Origin: Gymnopus androsaceus JB14
Lineage: Eukaryota > Basidiomycota > Agaricomycetes > Agaricales > Omphalotaceae
Reading direction: 5' to 3'
Length of the DNA: 64,000 nt
Assembly: GCA_009733575.1 (NCBI GenBank)
Contig: ML769505.1
Span: 124,350 to 188,349, forward strand
Shown: positions 33,743 to 44,315 of the stretch, one piece after another
How positions within the stretch are numbered: the first letter of the stretch is position 1
Layout: each line of letters opens with the position of its first letter
The notes under the pieces: generated by a model
The model's database searches: none
The model's input: only the letters and a program-made list of their open reading frames with translations
What the model was told of the DNA's origin: nothing
Translations under genes and position numbers: made by a program

Positions 33743-34310
33743 CACACTGCCAATAATTATGCTTCAGTCAGACTGAAGCATTATGAGAAATATATTCTTT
33801 CAACCCATAAGGGAAATGTAACTTTTCTGAGGAATACTGAAAGTGAACATTTCTTAGGGCTTAAGAAACAAATTAATTCAGATGATTTGAAGCCTGAATT
33901 TTCAGCAAATTTCTAAAACAACATTTTTCGGACTGGATGTGAAGTAATCTGCTTCAGCCGGCCCAAAAATATAAACTACCGATGCCGGCCAAAGTATTTC
34001 ATTTCAGGTCAGCTGAAATGGTGACCGTTACCATTTCGGGAGCCCTGAAATGAATAAATTCAGCCGGCTTCGGTGATTCGTGCTTTCAGGTCAGCTGAAG
34101 CAGGTTACTTCACAGCCTGGCCGAAAAATATTGTTTCGGAAATGCGTAGAAACTTCAAGCTTTAGATGGTACAAATATATTTTCTTCATAAGTTGGTATG
34201 AAGCATTTATTTTCTTTATTGCTCCGAAAAAGTACCTTTTCCTTAGCTGCTGAAAGAATCCATTTCACACAATGCTTCAGCTTTGCTGAAGCATAATGAT
34301 TGGCAGTGTG
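33743..34310. mobile_element. CACTG-type MITE, copy 2 (uninterrupted)
   Basis: About 568 bp ending CACACTGCCAATAATTATGC at the left and CATAATGATTGGCAGTGTG at the right. It is the reverse-orientation counterpart of 7904-9234 and provides the empty site for the hAT insertion there. It is flanked by an inverted pair of ~65-bp sequences (33655-33720 and 34435-34500, GATG(C/T)ACATG(C/G)CAAGGTTTTC), so it sits in the middle of a larger foldback. Confidence 0.85.
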
Positions 34311-34949
34311 AAATGCATCTAGGTGCGCGCACTTGAGTTCTCTGGATTCTGTACCTTCCGGAACACTGGAGAAGAGTCCGCTAGCTTATGGGAAAGTACT
34401 GATGGCTGTGGTTATGAGACATTTATTTTTGAAAAAAACTTGATGTACATGGCAAGGTTTTCAGAATCCGCTGTAAATGGAAATATTTCTAAGCTTTTTC
34501 AGCACTCAACCCCAGTGGAAAGTGACATGTCTCGGATCAAGCGGTGTCAAGGGAAATCATTTTTCCACACAAGTCAGAATGAGTGCCATGAAGGCATATT
34601 GAGATGTTTTTGCATCTTTCACTTGTCAAGCACCAAGAAGCCCTGTAGGGCAACAGGAAGAAAACTCTTATCACTTACTGTATATTTGTAATATACATAA
34701 ACACTTTACAAGTCCCATGAACCTTACTCTTTTCCCAATGCCTAAAGACATACAGGAATGGTTTTGCAATTGTGCTCAATACTGCATGGTCCGCAAAAGT
34801 GTCTCGAGATGAACTGCACCAAACTGCAATCAGCCCAACACTAGCTCAGCAGCCTCAACTAATCGTTCTACGCATATTTGCCGTTGACCAAAGAAGGGAT
34901 CTGGGAATGAGTAGAATGGAGAACTGTTCTTAAATGTATGTGGCTTTGT

Positions 34950-35510
34950 ACTGGATAACTTTCAATTACTGACAATGATTTTATATTCCAGCCTAATGAA
35001 GAACTCAATACTCCCAAACATGGAAATATCCCTCCCAAATGCAACAATCTGGCTCTTGAACCTCCTGAACATGTCAATCTACCAGCAAATCCTAATCTTG
35101 TTGATAAATGACTGCTCTCGGAAATGCTGTTCATCAATGCTCTTTGCTCAGCATTGTTCCACAATGGGGAGGGGGATAATCTTGATGAGGAAGCTATGCA
35201 TGCACTTCTACATCCTCCAGAGCATCCCATCTCTACATCAGCACAACCTTCCTCATCAATGTTGTCTACACCAATTCCAGGTCCATCGGTCTCGCAATTG
35301 CCAGGTCCATTAATCTCTACACCTACACCTATGACTACATCTACACCGACACCAGCTCTGTCATCGGCTATGCCAGCACCAGCTTCATTGGTCTCAGATA
35401 CACCAGCATTGGTGCCACCATCCACTCCTTTGAAATCCAAGGTCAAAGCTCCGGCAAAGATCAAAGCAGTGAAAATTGGCGACCTAACAAATGGAAAGTA
35501 TGTGTATTGA
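34950..35510 (+). other. Open, Pro/Ser/Thr-rich coding-like stretch inside the TA element
   Basis: The plus strand from about 35124 is open for 128 codons: SALFHNGEGDNLDEEAMHAL, a long P/S/T-rich linker and a basic end (LKSKVKAPAKIKAVKIGDL). The sequence upstream (34990-35108) is open in a matching frame except for a TGA. Low-complexity composition means it could be a disordered protein segment or chance. No family recognised. Confidence 0.3.
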
Positions 35511-35974
35511 TGTCACATTTGATACGTCCAGTTCTGACTTCTTGTTGTAGACAATTTGCCAATCGGATATGATTCTCCATGGAAAGGTGCCTACTGAAGA
35601 AGGTTTTTGAAGCTACTGGGACAGCCTTGGAAGCTGCAGTACCTTGTAAGTCTTCGTTCTTGACCCTTTGAACACTACAATTACTTAACAAAATGCTTGA
35701 TAGCTTCTTAGTATAATCACTGATACTGTAACCATGTTTTGATATCAATACTCTATCAACCAGTGTACTCTACATATGTACCTATGAAAGCTATGAAAAA
35801 TAAAGATTGTATTGATATAAGCTATAGAGCAACAAGCATGCAATTGACTACAGTAGCAGCTAGCTACCTATTAATAATGTACATGAACATCCTATCAAGC
35901 CCTGTCAAGGCAAAACACTTCAATTAGTTTCCCTAGCCTGTGCTGGATCTGGCTTGAAAGTTTGGCAAAATTTC

Positions 35975-36139
35975 CAGCTGTTTCAAAAAACGGAGGCCAC
36001 CTCCAAAAATCCTGAGGTGACGAGAGCAATTCAGTTCTGGTGGGGCCCGTAGGTCAATGAATTGAAATAAGGAGCAACTGAATGGTTGGCTGCATCGATT
36101 GCTTTTTCTTGAGGTGGCCTCCGTTTTTCGAAACAGCTG
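35975..36139. repeat. 165-bp MITE-like inverted repeat
   Basis: Inverted ends of about 30 bp: CAGCTGTTTCAAAAAACGGAGG at the left pairs with the reverse complement of CCTCCGTTTTTCGAAACAGCTG at the right. The flanks also contain an imperfect inverted CTGGCTTGA. It lies inside the TA element. No target duplication was fixed. Confidence 0.55.
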
Positions 36140-37452
36140 TCAAGCCAGGTCAAGGTTGATTGAGCACTGTCAAGAAAATTCGTAGGCCATTTTTCCCTCC
36201 ATTGTGCTCGATCTCAGAGGTGTCACTTTTCACTGGGACTCAACCCGGTCAAAGCTGTTGATTTTGGACAAATTTTGCACAGTGACCCATGACCACTGTG
36301 ACATTTCAGGAGCCCGTGACCCGTGACTGTTGAATTGAATGAAATGGGACAGTATCACGTTCGAAGCGCCCATTATTACTCCGGCGCTTAGTGGGCGCTT
36401 GAGGTTCTTTTTGCATCGGCGCCATTTTTCCGCTTTTTCGCTTCTATCTTTGCTTAATCCATGTCCTTATTGCAATATGACCGACGAGATTTCAGGCTAC
36501 TTCTGACAACTTGAAATCAGGGTAAAAGACGGAAGGCTAAAATTTGAGGAAGAGGACGACGTTTCCGACGATTAGGATATGTTTTTGAGGGGGTCTTTGG
36601 CAGATATTTTGAAGCGAGTTGAGCTCGAGGTGTGTATTTTCATCAGAAGGTTCTCAATCATCTCAGTTAACTCTTTATTTTAGCTCTTCCTACAGATGAT
36701 AGAAAATCTTTGATACATTGTTGGCTACATATCGCGACCATGAATGAGCCTACGAGGAATTGCAAAGCAGACCGCTAAAAGGACGAGACCGCCGAAGTTC
36801 AGCAATATTGATGAAAAGTATGTATGTCTAACTGCTTCTTAAAATCCGCGCTGGTTTACATAGTCCTGAAGGAAAGCAACCTCGTCAACACTCTAAACGC
36901 TTTCGCTTGCTCGCCGTCGTACAACTCCGACACAATCAAAATCCTTCACCACCGCAGCCAGTGATGCCCCTAGGGTGTCACTGAATACGCAATACGATTG
37001 GTATCCTGTCGTCCTCTCTCAAACCCTCACCGAGAGAGGATGATGTCGTCGGAGCTCAGGCCAAGCATTTTCTTGTCGATGTGATATTCCGGGGTTTCAC
37101 AATTATTCGATCTTGGAAAATCATACAATGCCTGTTGGAGCTTCGCCGCCGAAGAGATATTAGGACTGTAGGTGTGGCGATGGACCTCGGTACTTGGCTC
37201 CTGCTGACAATATGTTGTTGTAGGTATTTGACTCATCAAGCTCTCGATAGGCCTCCATTTCACAAATCTCAAGTCTACGCACGCTTACAGAGGTCAGTGA
37301 CATGGCACGACTCTTCAACAATGCCACTGCAGCCCTAGCGCTGCTGCCCAACTGCTACCAGCCAAAACACTCGTTTAGATTTGACAGTGATACGGGCCGG
37401 GCTTCGATGCGCTCGTGACAGTGGAACGCTTTATCTGCTACTTCCAACACGA

Positions 37453-38430
37453 ATGGCCAGCGATCCTCCTACGTTTCTTCAGCTCGCGCGCGAGCTCCGC
37501 GATCAGATCTATGATATTGCATTGCTCTTTACGACTACTGGAACACCCCCACAATCCATTCCTCCGCATCTCGTAGACGCATCTAATCCACCAGCTACTT
37601 TTTGCACGCTACGATGGCGAATCCCATCCAGTCGAGGTTCCTGTTCAGGCCTCATGTACGCTTGTCGACAAGTCTATACTGAAATGCTCGAGTCCATCGA
37701 TAGACACGGTGGTGTGTCCTTTGAGCTTGATCTTGCAGTTATCAAGACACGGTCGTTGTCGTTGTCGTTGTCGTTGGACAATGTAAACTCATGGAAAAGG
37801 ATTCGTCAGGATGCGGAGGAGATATGGGCGGAATGGGTGGTGCTTCCCATATGCACTTATGTTATGCCAAATGTTCAACCATTCCCGAGCGGACCCGAAA
37901 ATCCCTCCTCTCTTTCCCTCACCAAATCAAAATGCCGGAATATGCGCGTTTCTTTTAGGATTCAATCCGAGACGCGGTTTTGGTGGTGGGGTACAATCGG
38001 GCCCGGTCCATTGACCAAGCAGCTATGCAACATGATCGCGCGATTTCTGCTGCACGGGCCGTTGGGCTTGCCCAAAAATTCCACATCCGAGCCCAGAGTG
38101 GATTCTAGTAGCGGCAGTAGCTCGAGATGGAGCATAGACACCTTGTCTATTGAAATCATCAGCGGCATTGGCACGACCTATACGAATCCATACGATGGCC
38201 AAAGTTTTAGAGTGCCCAGTATTGTGGTGGAAGATGCGGAACGAGGAATGGAGGAGCACCTGATTGGCACAATGTGTTCGAGCGGGGCTTTATCTGGTCG
38301 AATCAGAGTTGTTAGGCTCCTTGTAGATGGTAAGGTTAAACGGGAGTGCGTAGTTGACCCAGAGAAGGAGTTTCCGCCGGCGGAAAAGAGCGACTGGGCG
38401 AGCTACGGATGCCATTGGGTTATTGAATGA
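37453..38430 (+). CDS. F-box-like family protein (intact copy)
   Basis: A single open frame of 325 codons from ATG 37453 to TGA 38428-38430. The start was chosen because FLQLARELRDQIYDIALLF follows at once, the motif that opens F-box-like and related fungal proteins (LPxELRDxIYxxAL). The frame is open a further 24 codons upstream, to 37381, but that part looks non-coding. A GTCGTT microsatellite encodes a short Ser-Leu run (RSLSLSLSL) near residue 105. Further conserved parts are CSGLMYACRQVYTEML and WWWGTIGPGPLTKQLC. Fungal proteins of this type may be ubiquitin-ligase adaptors, but no partner is shown here. It is convergent with the next gene (131 bp between stops). The paralogue at 5111-6102 is broken, so this is the functional copy if any. 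Confidence 0.7.
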   Translation: MASDPPTFLQLARELRDQIYDIALLFTTTGTPPQSIPPHLVDASNPPATFCTLRWRIPSSRGSCSGLMYACRQVYTEMLESIDRHGGVSFELDLAVIKTRSLSLSLSLDNVNSWKRIRQDAEEIWAEWVVLPICTYVMPNVQPFPSGPENPSSLSLTKSKCRNMRVSFRIQSETRFWWWGTIGPGPLTKQLCNMIARFLLHGPLGLPKNSTSEPRVDSSSGSSSRWSIDTLSIEIISGIGTTYTNPYDGQSFRVPSIVVEDAERGMEEHLIGTMCSSGALSGRIRVVRLLVDGKVKRECVVDPEKEFPPAEKSDWASYGCHWVIE

Positions 38431-38561
38431 GATCGTAGTGACCTCTTTTGACTTTTTCGTGTACTTTACTCATTCTCATTCGAAGACTTTTTTTGTATCA
38501 AAATAAAATACAAAATTGAAATATACACATGAAATATTTTGAACTTCGCCGCAGCTCAAGC

Positions 38562-40109
38562 TCAAGTGCGAGCTCGGAATTGACGAATGAAAGTTTCCGG
38601 TAAACAGCCCGTATCGCTTCTCCGCTCATACACCTCCAATTTCCCATCCCTACAGACAAGACTCAGCCTTCCTTCCTCCCCAGCATCAACAACAATCTCC
38701 CTAATCAACTCCAACGCAACTCTCAGCTTCTTCAAATTCATCTCAGACATCTTCTCCGCCTTCAACAGCTCTGGATCCTTCCCCAAATCCCGTTTCTGCA
38801 CTTCAACGAATCGGCCGGATTGATGCACTCCTAGATAGTGATAGGGAGTCTGCGAGAGGAAGAGTTGAGGGAAAGATTCTTCCCATCGGAGATCTGCAAG
38901 TCGTCTTTGGGAGCGAGTGGTTAGTTCGATTAGAGAGGATTGGGGAGTGACTGAACCGCCTTTGGCAACTTGAAGGATACGAGTTGCGCCCACCGGAATT
39001 GAAGTGAACTTGGTGCTCTGGGGACGCTGTGGAGAGGATATCGATGTCGTAGCCAACGTAGAAGCAAGTTGGTCTACGTCAAAAGATTCGTTTCGGTCTA
39101 CGACTGGATCCGTTGGAGGTAAACAAGCATCTACCTCGAATCTCACCACGATTTTAAAACCATTCAAGTCCTGTGCAAGAGCTGTGAGATCGACTTGGAA
39201 CATAGGAAGAAGAGGGAGCTCGCGTACATATTGTATGATTCTATGATGCCCTGTACTCTTTTCACAGTCGTTCGCCGGTACAGTCGTCTTTTTCTCAAAG
39301 TTGTACCCAAACGTAAAACCAGAGCACTCTTCCTCGGTTCTCTTCTCCCAACGATTAAAGAGCATCGTCTTTTCCCCAGCTAATTGCATATCAATACGAA
39401 AGTCCTTGATCGTACGCATTGATTCTCTCTCTTCAGTAGGACCGGTAATCCAGCGTAAAAGCTTTCGCAGCCCATTACGATCTGTAACAAGATCGACTGA
39501 GGACCAATCGAAATTTGATGGATTGCCAGTCTCTGCTTGCTGTGTATTCACAGCTACGACGAGAGGCGCTAGTGTCGCAGAAGGAAGCCAATGGCCGTTC
39601 TGGTCTACGAAGGATTTGCCCGTATCGGCAGTTACTGTGTATGGAGGCGCAATGTTCTGCCATTCCGGGGGTGAGCCTATGCGGTGTTGAGAAGGTATTA
39701 ATTAAAGAGGAGATCTTCGGAAAGCAAGAGGCGGGAATTAACAGATATGCTTACCTGGGACAATAATCGTAGGCTGGTCTCCTGGGCCTTTAATCCAGTT
39801 GTAAGAGGCGATATATTGTAGATTTTCAATCTTCACTGAACCGTCAGGAAGAGTGCTGTTTACCGGAACCTTCAATCTTTGGGAAGGCACTGGAAGCAAG
39901 CCATCCATTATATTACGATCATCTGGGTGTTCTGGAGAGGGATCAGAAGCTACAGGTACAGCTGCACGGTCTCTCCAATTGGAAAAGTTCAAAGGACGGC
40001 CGCGAATAATGGGATAGGATGGTTTTGTAGAGGGATCAGAGGCTACAGGTACAGCTGCACTGTCTCTCCAATTGGAAAAGTTGGAAGGACGGCCGCGATA
40101 GGATGACAT
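38562..40109 (-). CDS. Conserved Dikarya protein, two exons, unknown function
   Basis: Coding segments are 40109-39755 and 39676-38562, joined by a 78-bp GT-AG intron (39677-39754). The total is 1470 nt, or 489 codons plus stop, an exact multiple of three. The junction reads QPTIIVPG then SPPEWQ. The pattern YNWIKGPGDQPTIIVPGSPP and SSVDLVTDRNGLRKLLRW marks a widespread fungal family. Its members are often labelled geranylgeranyl pyrophosphate synthetase, yet no DDxxD prenyltransferase motif is visible, so I do not accept that label. The N-terminus has two near-identical repeats (GRPSNFSNWRD / GRPLNFSNWRD followed by AAVPVASDP). Its 3' end is duplicated at 6238-6515. Confidence 0.72.
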
Positions 40110-40605
40110 GGTTGATGAGATGCCAACAGTGGGTAATCGTCTTATAGCATTCCTCTGGCCTTGAGTATATCAAAACGTGTTGTGTGATGATGACAACATT
40201 CCGTAGCAGAAGAATGCTGCGATACCAGTACTGTGTTGAATTGAGCCGCCCACAAAGATGACACTCAGGCAGAGGCCCAAGAGAAGGTTAGCGCAGTTAC
40301 CGCAGTAATTATAGACGCCCATAATCATTAGGCGCTTGCCTTTTTCACCGCGCCGCTATATCTTTATTTTGAGCTTCCTTTTTGTTAAACATGTCTTGCA
40401 GCGAAAACGAAGACTCGGCATTCAACATTCAACATCAAGTCCGATGTACACGGTTTAATGGGACTAACGGCTGGTCGTTGCAGAGGATGTCGAAGAGGCA
40501 CTGAAGGTTGCACATTGAGCCCATTCGCAATCATCTTTTATTTTGTATGGTATTCATCCCCCTACTAGCTCTTCCTAGAACGCAGGATTTTTTCTAGTCG
40601 ATAGC
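40110..40605. other. Upstream region of the 38562-40109 gene
   Basis: Contains the presumed promoter of the minus-strand gene. Around 40310-40340 the sequence GCGCCTAATGATTATGGGCG (minus strand) faintly resembles the AAGCGCCCATTATTA...GGCGCTTAG block that opens the second part of the segmental duplication. Nothing else seen. Confidence 0.3.
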
Positions 40606-40609
40606 ATCT

Positions 40610-40790
40610 ACGTGCCTGCAAACCATCTCTTGCGCTTCCGACTAATACATCGATCAACTGCAAGCGTACCATGATGATGGTGTGTCGAGGCATCAATATC
40701 TCACTCATCTATGCACATTCTTCCCCAACCTGCGCGAAGCCTCCATGAGTGCTGCCCCTCCGAACGAGTTCTGGTTATTGTTTTAGTGCA
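40610..40790 (+). pseudogene. Decayed fragment of the left-edge F-box-like family
   Basis: GCAAACCATCTCTTGCGCTTCCGACTAATACATCGAT and the following ATCAATATCTCACTCATCT align with the coding strand of the gene at 1-685 (around TCTTGCATCTACGACCAATACATCGAT). The frame is interrupted by stops and indels, and only ~170 bp can be aligned. Sequence on both sides (40520-40980) also resembles 50915-51420, so a larger ancestral block was duplicated and has decayed in both places. Confidence 0.6.
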
Positions 40791-40799
40791 CGGCTAGAC

Positions 40800-41446
40800 C
40801 GTGTTGTCAATTTACAAACCAGGATGATTTCGGACTTGAATTCTGGCGTTCTCTGAGCACTCGGAGGTGTAGCAGCATACGCTTGTTGCTCCAACAGGAG
40901 TTGGCGGTCGTCATGATTCGTCTATCAACCTTCTCACTGGATCTTCAGCCTCTACGGCAAGTCATCACCTCCACACTGGACCTGGATCCTTTCAACCTCT
41001 ACAGCAAGTTATATGCCAGACTCTCTTCCCAAACCCTATTTACCCAAAAATTAGGCCTCGGGAGAATCGTAGCCTCGCCCCTCTGGCCTTCTTCAAACAA
41101 AACAATATCTACCATTGATGGTCCTCGAGCGGATGTCCAACACGTCCGGATTTCGCGAATACTCTATATTCCGCACTTTGTGGGGGACACTGACAGCTGA
41201 AGCTGGATACCTGTTAGGCTTTCTTCTTTCGCCCATTTTTCCATCAAGCTCGGATTTTACCTAGTTCCTGCGAATGCATAACCGACTATTGTTCGGCGCA
41301 TCGAACTCGGTGCTGTAGGATCCAGATACTTTTCCCTAATCATTTTCGTTAGCTTTTCACGAATCGCGTAGAACTGCAACACCTAGTGCTCATTAAGAGC
41401 TAGAAGTCGGTTTTCTCGCGTATCGTGATTCGTGCGTGTATTATAT
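40800..41446. other. Region without a recognisable gene
   Basis: The first part (to about 40980) still resembles 51360-51420. The rest holds short open frames only. No motif recognised. Confidence 0.35.
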
Positions 41447-41454
41447 ATCATGCT

Positions 41455-42849
41455 ATGGTGGCCCAAAGTGTGAAAAAATAAATTGTCGCGCGCTCATCAA
41501 TTATTATACGCGCTACTTACAACTCACGCGCGCGCATATAATTGTGTCAAGTCTCCGCGCTCAACAAAGCCAATGATTTAATTTCCGAAAAAGGAAGGTA
41601 TGAGGTAAGCCCTAGCCGGTATGCCGGTAGCTGCCGGTAGTATGCCTTTTTCCCTGCAGAAAGACCCAGTTCTGCCAAAAATGCCTTTCAGGAGCGTATG
41701 CCTTATCCCTTACAAGGGAGTCGACTGTAACGGCTGTCAGAACCAGAACGGGTCAGAGCCAAATCGGGCTCTGGCAGCATTCTGGCAGAGCCCAATAATC
41801 TGAGTAAGGAGCCAAGACGTAATAATGCTTACGATTCTGTTTCACATGACTACGTAGAGCCGTTTACTGCCGAGCTTCATTGATGACGTATACCTGCCGG
41901 TATCCCCGCTCCGGTTCCTCCGAGAATCTGGTGAGGATCCAGTCTCTTTGATTAGATACATCTCTGTTTCCAAAGCGGCATCTTCTATATAGATAATATG
42001 GCTGCAGGGTAGATTCAGGTAGACTTCAGAGTCCAGAGTACTTACTTACTACTTGTACTACAGTAACAATACTAATACTTTAAACAATTATACTGTATAC
42101 AGCAATGAGTGTGCCCTTTGCAGCTTTGCCACTGGGACATAGAGAGTGAGTGTTCAATAGAGGGGTAAGAGAGGGCCTTGTCTATAGTATCCATTTATGC
42201 TTCAGTTGAAGGTCCCCTAAATGAAACTCAAAACAGGATGCACCTCCTCACAGTTGTCAGTAAGTTCCTTAGTACATCTGAAAAGGCATTTTTGTCCTTG
42301 TAGATCAGAAGTCAGCCTTGTGAAGAGCAGGCTTGAGGGTAGTAGGCTTACCTATAGTGTATATTTACACTTTAAAATACATCCTGGATGAAGAAAATTG
42401 AATCAAAACTGACAAAGAAAAGAGCATCCCTTCCTCATTGACAACTTTTGTACCTAGTAAGCAAAAATTTGAAGTACTATCCAGAACTTGACAGTGTAGA
42501 GAAACAGATTGACTCTAATAAAACAATATGAAAAGAAACTCATTAACAGTACTGAGAACAGAGCATGTTAAAGGGGTGAAACCTAGAGATTACACATCAT
42601 CTATGGTCTGTATGTATGCTTCTGATTCTGAAGTCCTGAATCATTCCTGTACTATCTTGGCTATCATTATAATAGAATTGGTGGGGTTACTTGGGCAACA
42701 GAACTTCGGAGCTATCTCACTAGTTGGCTATATCTCTGTCAATTTAAGTAGCGTGCGTGATTAGTGTCGCGCGCGCGTGAGTTGTAAGTAGCGCATATGA
42801 TAATTGATGAGCGCGCGACAATTTATTTTTTCACACTTTGGGCCACCAT
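41455..42849. mobile_element. hAT-like non-autonomous element, 1.4 kb
   Basis: Long terminal inverted repeats of about 90 bp start ATGGTGGCCCAAAGTGTG. They continue through AAATTGTCGCGCGCTCATC and GCTACTTACAACTCACGCGC at both ends. The element is 1395 bp and flanked by a perfect 8-bp duplication, ATCATGCT (41447-41454 and 42850-42857), which points to hAT. The ends are rich in CGCGCG. The interior shows CCGGTA-type repeats near 41612-41640 and 41890-41910 but no transposase frame. Confidence 0.85.
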
Positions 42850-42857
42850 ATCATGCT

Positions 42858-43224
42858 AATTTTCATATGAGCAGAATACCGAATCCTCAACCGAACACGT
42901 CGCTGAACACCGTCAATCATAGTGCGTTTATTGAACTCGGAGGAGACTCGCGCCGACTTCAACATCAACTGAAGAAATGGGACGTAGGATAGATCGATCG
43001 ATCAATCACCAATGAAGAATAAAGGAAGGACAGATAAATGATGGGTAAGTACTATAAAGTACCATAAGATATGTACGACTGGATACAAGACTCGAAAGTT
43101 GATCGTAAAGAAAGCAATATAACAACTTCAAGGGGAAAAAGGTACCGAAATCGTAAAAAAAAAAAAAAAAAAAAAAAACGGAAAACGATGCAGAGAGCGA
43201 GGGCTCTGTTCGATGTGGTGAGTG
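42858..43224. other. 3' flank of the zinc-finger gene with a 24-nt A run
   Basis: A homopolymer of 24 A residues occupies 43155-43178 on the plus strand, 47 bp past the zinc-finger stop codon. It is a T run on the coding strand, so it is not a retained poly(A) tail of that gene. No gene recognised. Confidence 0.5.
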
Positions 43225-44271
43225 CTAGTTCGGTGGTGCGCGGGGACTATGGGGACATCTGCCTTCTCTAAGGTGGCGCCGAAGAGCCTGCGAGTACGGG
43301 AAAGTTGTCCCACAACCCGTTGAACAGATAAACTTTTTCTCTTTGCCGTGAGTACGAATGTGACCTGTTTGGTGGAGCAAATTGTTTGTTTGTCAGTTGG
43401 GAAGACAGCACGACGGCCTAACGCTTACTTTGCAAACTTTGTTTGGCTCCCAACTTCGCGAAGCAGATGTTACAAATAAAACTCTTTGAGCTCCTACTTG
43501 ACGATGGGCTCGGGGGAGATGATTGGGGAAAGGCATGATAGTAGGATCCACCTGGTGCTGGGGATCGCATGCTCGAAGCCGAAGCAGCGGAAGGTGCTAC
43601 AGGTCGGTGCATAGTTGCTGATGATGGGCTCAAGGGAGGCGATTGGGGAAAGGCATGATAGTAGGATCCACCTGGTGCTGGGGATCGCATGCTCGAAGTC
43701 GAAGCAGCGGAAGGCGCTACAGGTCGGTACATAGTTGTTGATGATGGGCTCAAGGGAAGCGATTGGGGATAGGACTGATAGTAGGATCCATCTGGTGCTG
43801 GGGATCGCATGCTCGAAGTGGAAGCAGCGGAAGGTGCTACAGGTCGGTATATAGCTGCTGGTGATAGGCTCAAGGAAGGCAATCGGTGATGGTAGGATCG
43901 TATGCTCGGAGTCGAAGCAGCGAAAGGTCCTACAGAACAGTCCATACCCGACACCAATGGTAGAGCGAGAGGCAGGGGTTGCGAATACCTAAAGCAGTAT
44001 ATATCAGGCAAGTCTCCTCCTAGAACCAATTGTCTTCAACTACTCACGAGCCTGTAGTATCTTCAACATGTCTCATTGTTGCCATGTTCCTGATGGGAAT
44101 CGGGTGGGCATTCCGTTGTGTCCCTAATGGCGAACCTCTAATCAATTGGGCAAGTGTAGGCAAGCAAAAAATACGAACATGCTTGAGCCAATTGGCTTTT
44201 CCAGAATTCACTTGGTTGAAGACGCCATACGTCGAAGCAGGGCGGTAGAACCGCCGTTCCATAGCTACCAA
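43225..44271 (-). CDS. C2H2 zinc-finger protein with Ser/Pro-rich tandem repeats
   Basis: Three exons: 44271-44048, 43988-43429 and 43364-43225, separated by GT-AG introns of 59 and 64 bp. The total is 924 nt, or 307 codons plus stop, an exact multiple of three. The middle exon encodes four copies of a 40-residue repeat rich in Ser, Pro and Ala (RPVAPSAASTSSMRSPAPGG and variants). The second intron splits the first finger: CNIC plus 12 residues plus HIRTH, assembled only after splicing. The second finger is C-x3-C-x12-H-x5-C, a variant C2HC form. The layout suggests a nuclear DNA- or RNA-binding protein with a disordered region, probably a transcription factor (inference). An alternative start at 44262 (ATGGAACGG) is possible. 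The upstream gene ends only 45 bp away, in tandem. Confidence 0.8.
43501..43980 (-). repeat. Four 120-bp coding repeats in the zinc-finger gene
   Basis: Units start near 43501, 43621, 43741 and 43861 with an exact 120-bp period (for example GATGGGCTCAAGGGAGGCGA...). The first three are nearly identical; the fourth is diverged and shorter in its similarity. The multiple of three keeps the frame, so copy number can change without breaking the protein. Confidence 0.9.
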
Positions 44272-44315
44272 TGCCAGTTATATGTCTGTGTAGGCGGAGG
44301 AATAAATACTACTGC

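Larger units (their letters stand above)
33597..36352. mobile_element. 2.76-kb DNA transposon with TA target duplication
   Basis: Ends are CTGTTGCATTTCATTCAATT (left) and CTGTCCCATTTCATTCAATT (read from the right), flanked by TA on both sides (33595-33596 and 36353-36354). Copy A of the segmental duplication holds the empty site GCATATCAC at about 3963-3971. A TA duplication fits Tc1/mariner- or PIF/Harbinger-like elements (family knowledge). It contains the CACTG MITE and two other inverted-repeat structures. No transposase was recognised, so it is probably non-autonomous or decayed. Confidence 0.8.
32951..38842. repeat. Segmental duplication, copy B (with insertions)
   Basis: Matches 3461-6515 in the same orientation as two blocks, 32951-33596 and 36353-38842, separated by a transposon at 33597-36352. 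A 138-bp MITE (33324-33461) also interrupts the first block. At the left the kinase-like gene is cut off. At the right the copy continues into the complete gene at 38562-40109. This shows copy B preserves the original right-hand context. Confidence 0.85.

Noticed and set aside
34323..34691. 122-codon plus-strand frame as a gene
   Set aside because: It overlaps inverted-repeat sequence of the TA element and shows no motif.
38562..40109. Geranylgeranyl pyrophosphate synthetase
   Set aside because: This label is common for the family, but no aspartate-rich prenyltransferase motif is visible, so it is left as unknown function.
43155..43178. 24-nt A run as a poly(A) tail of a retrocopy
   Set aside because: It lies on the strand opposite to the adjacent gene, and there is no target duplication or intronless copy next to it.
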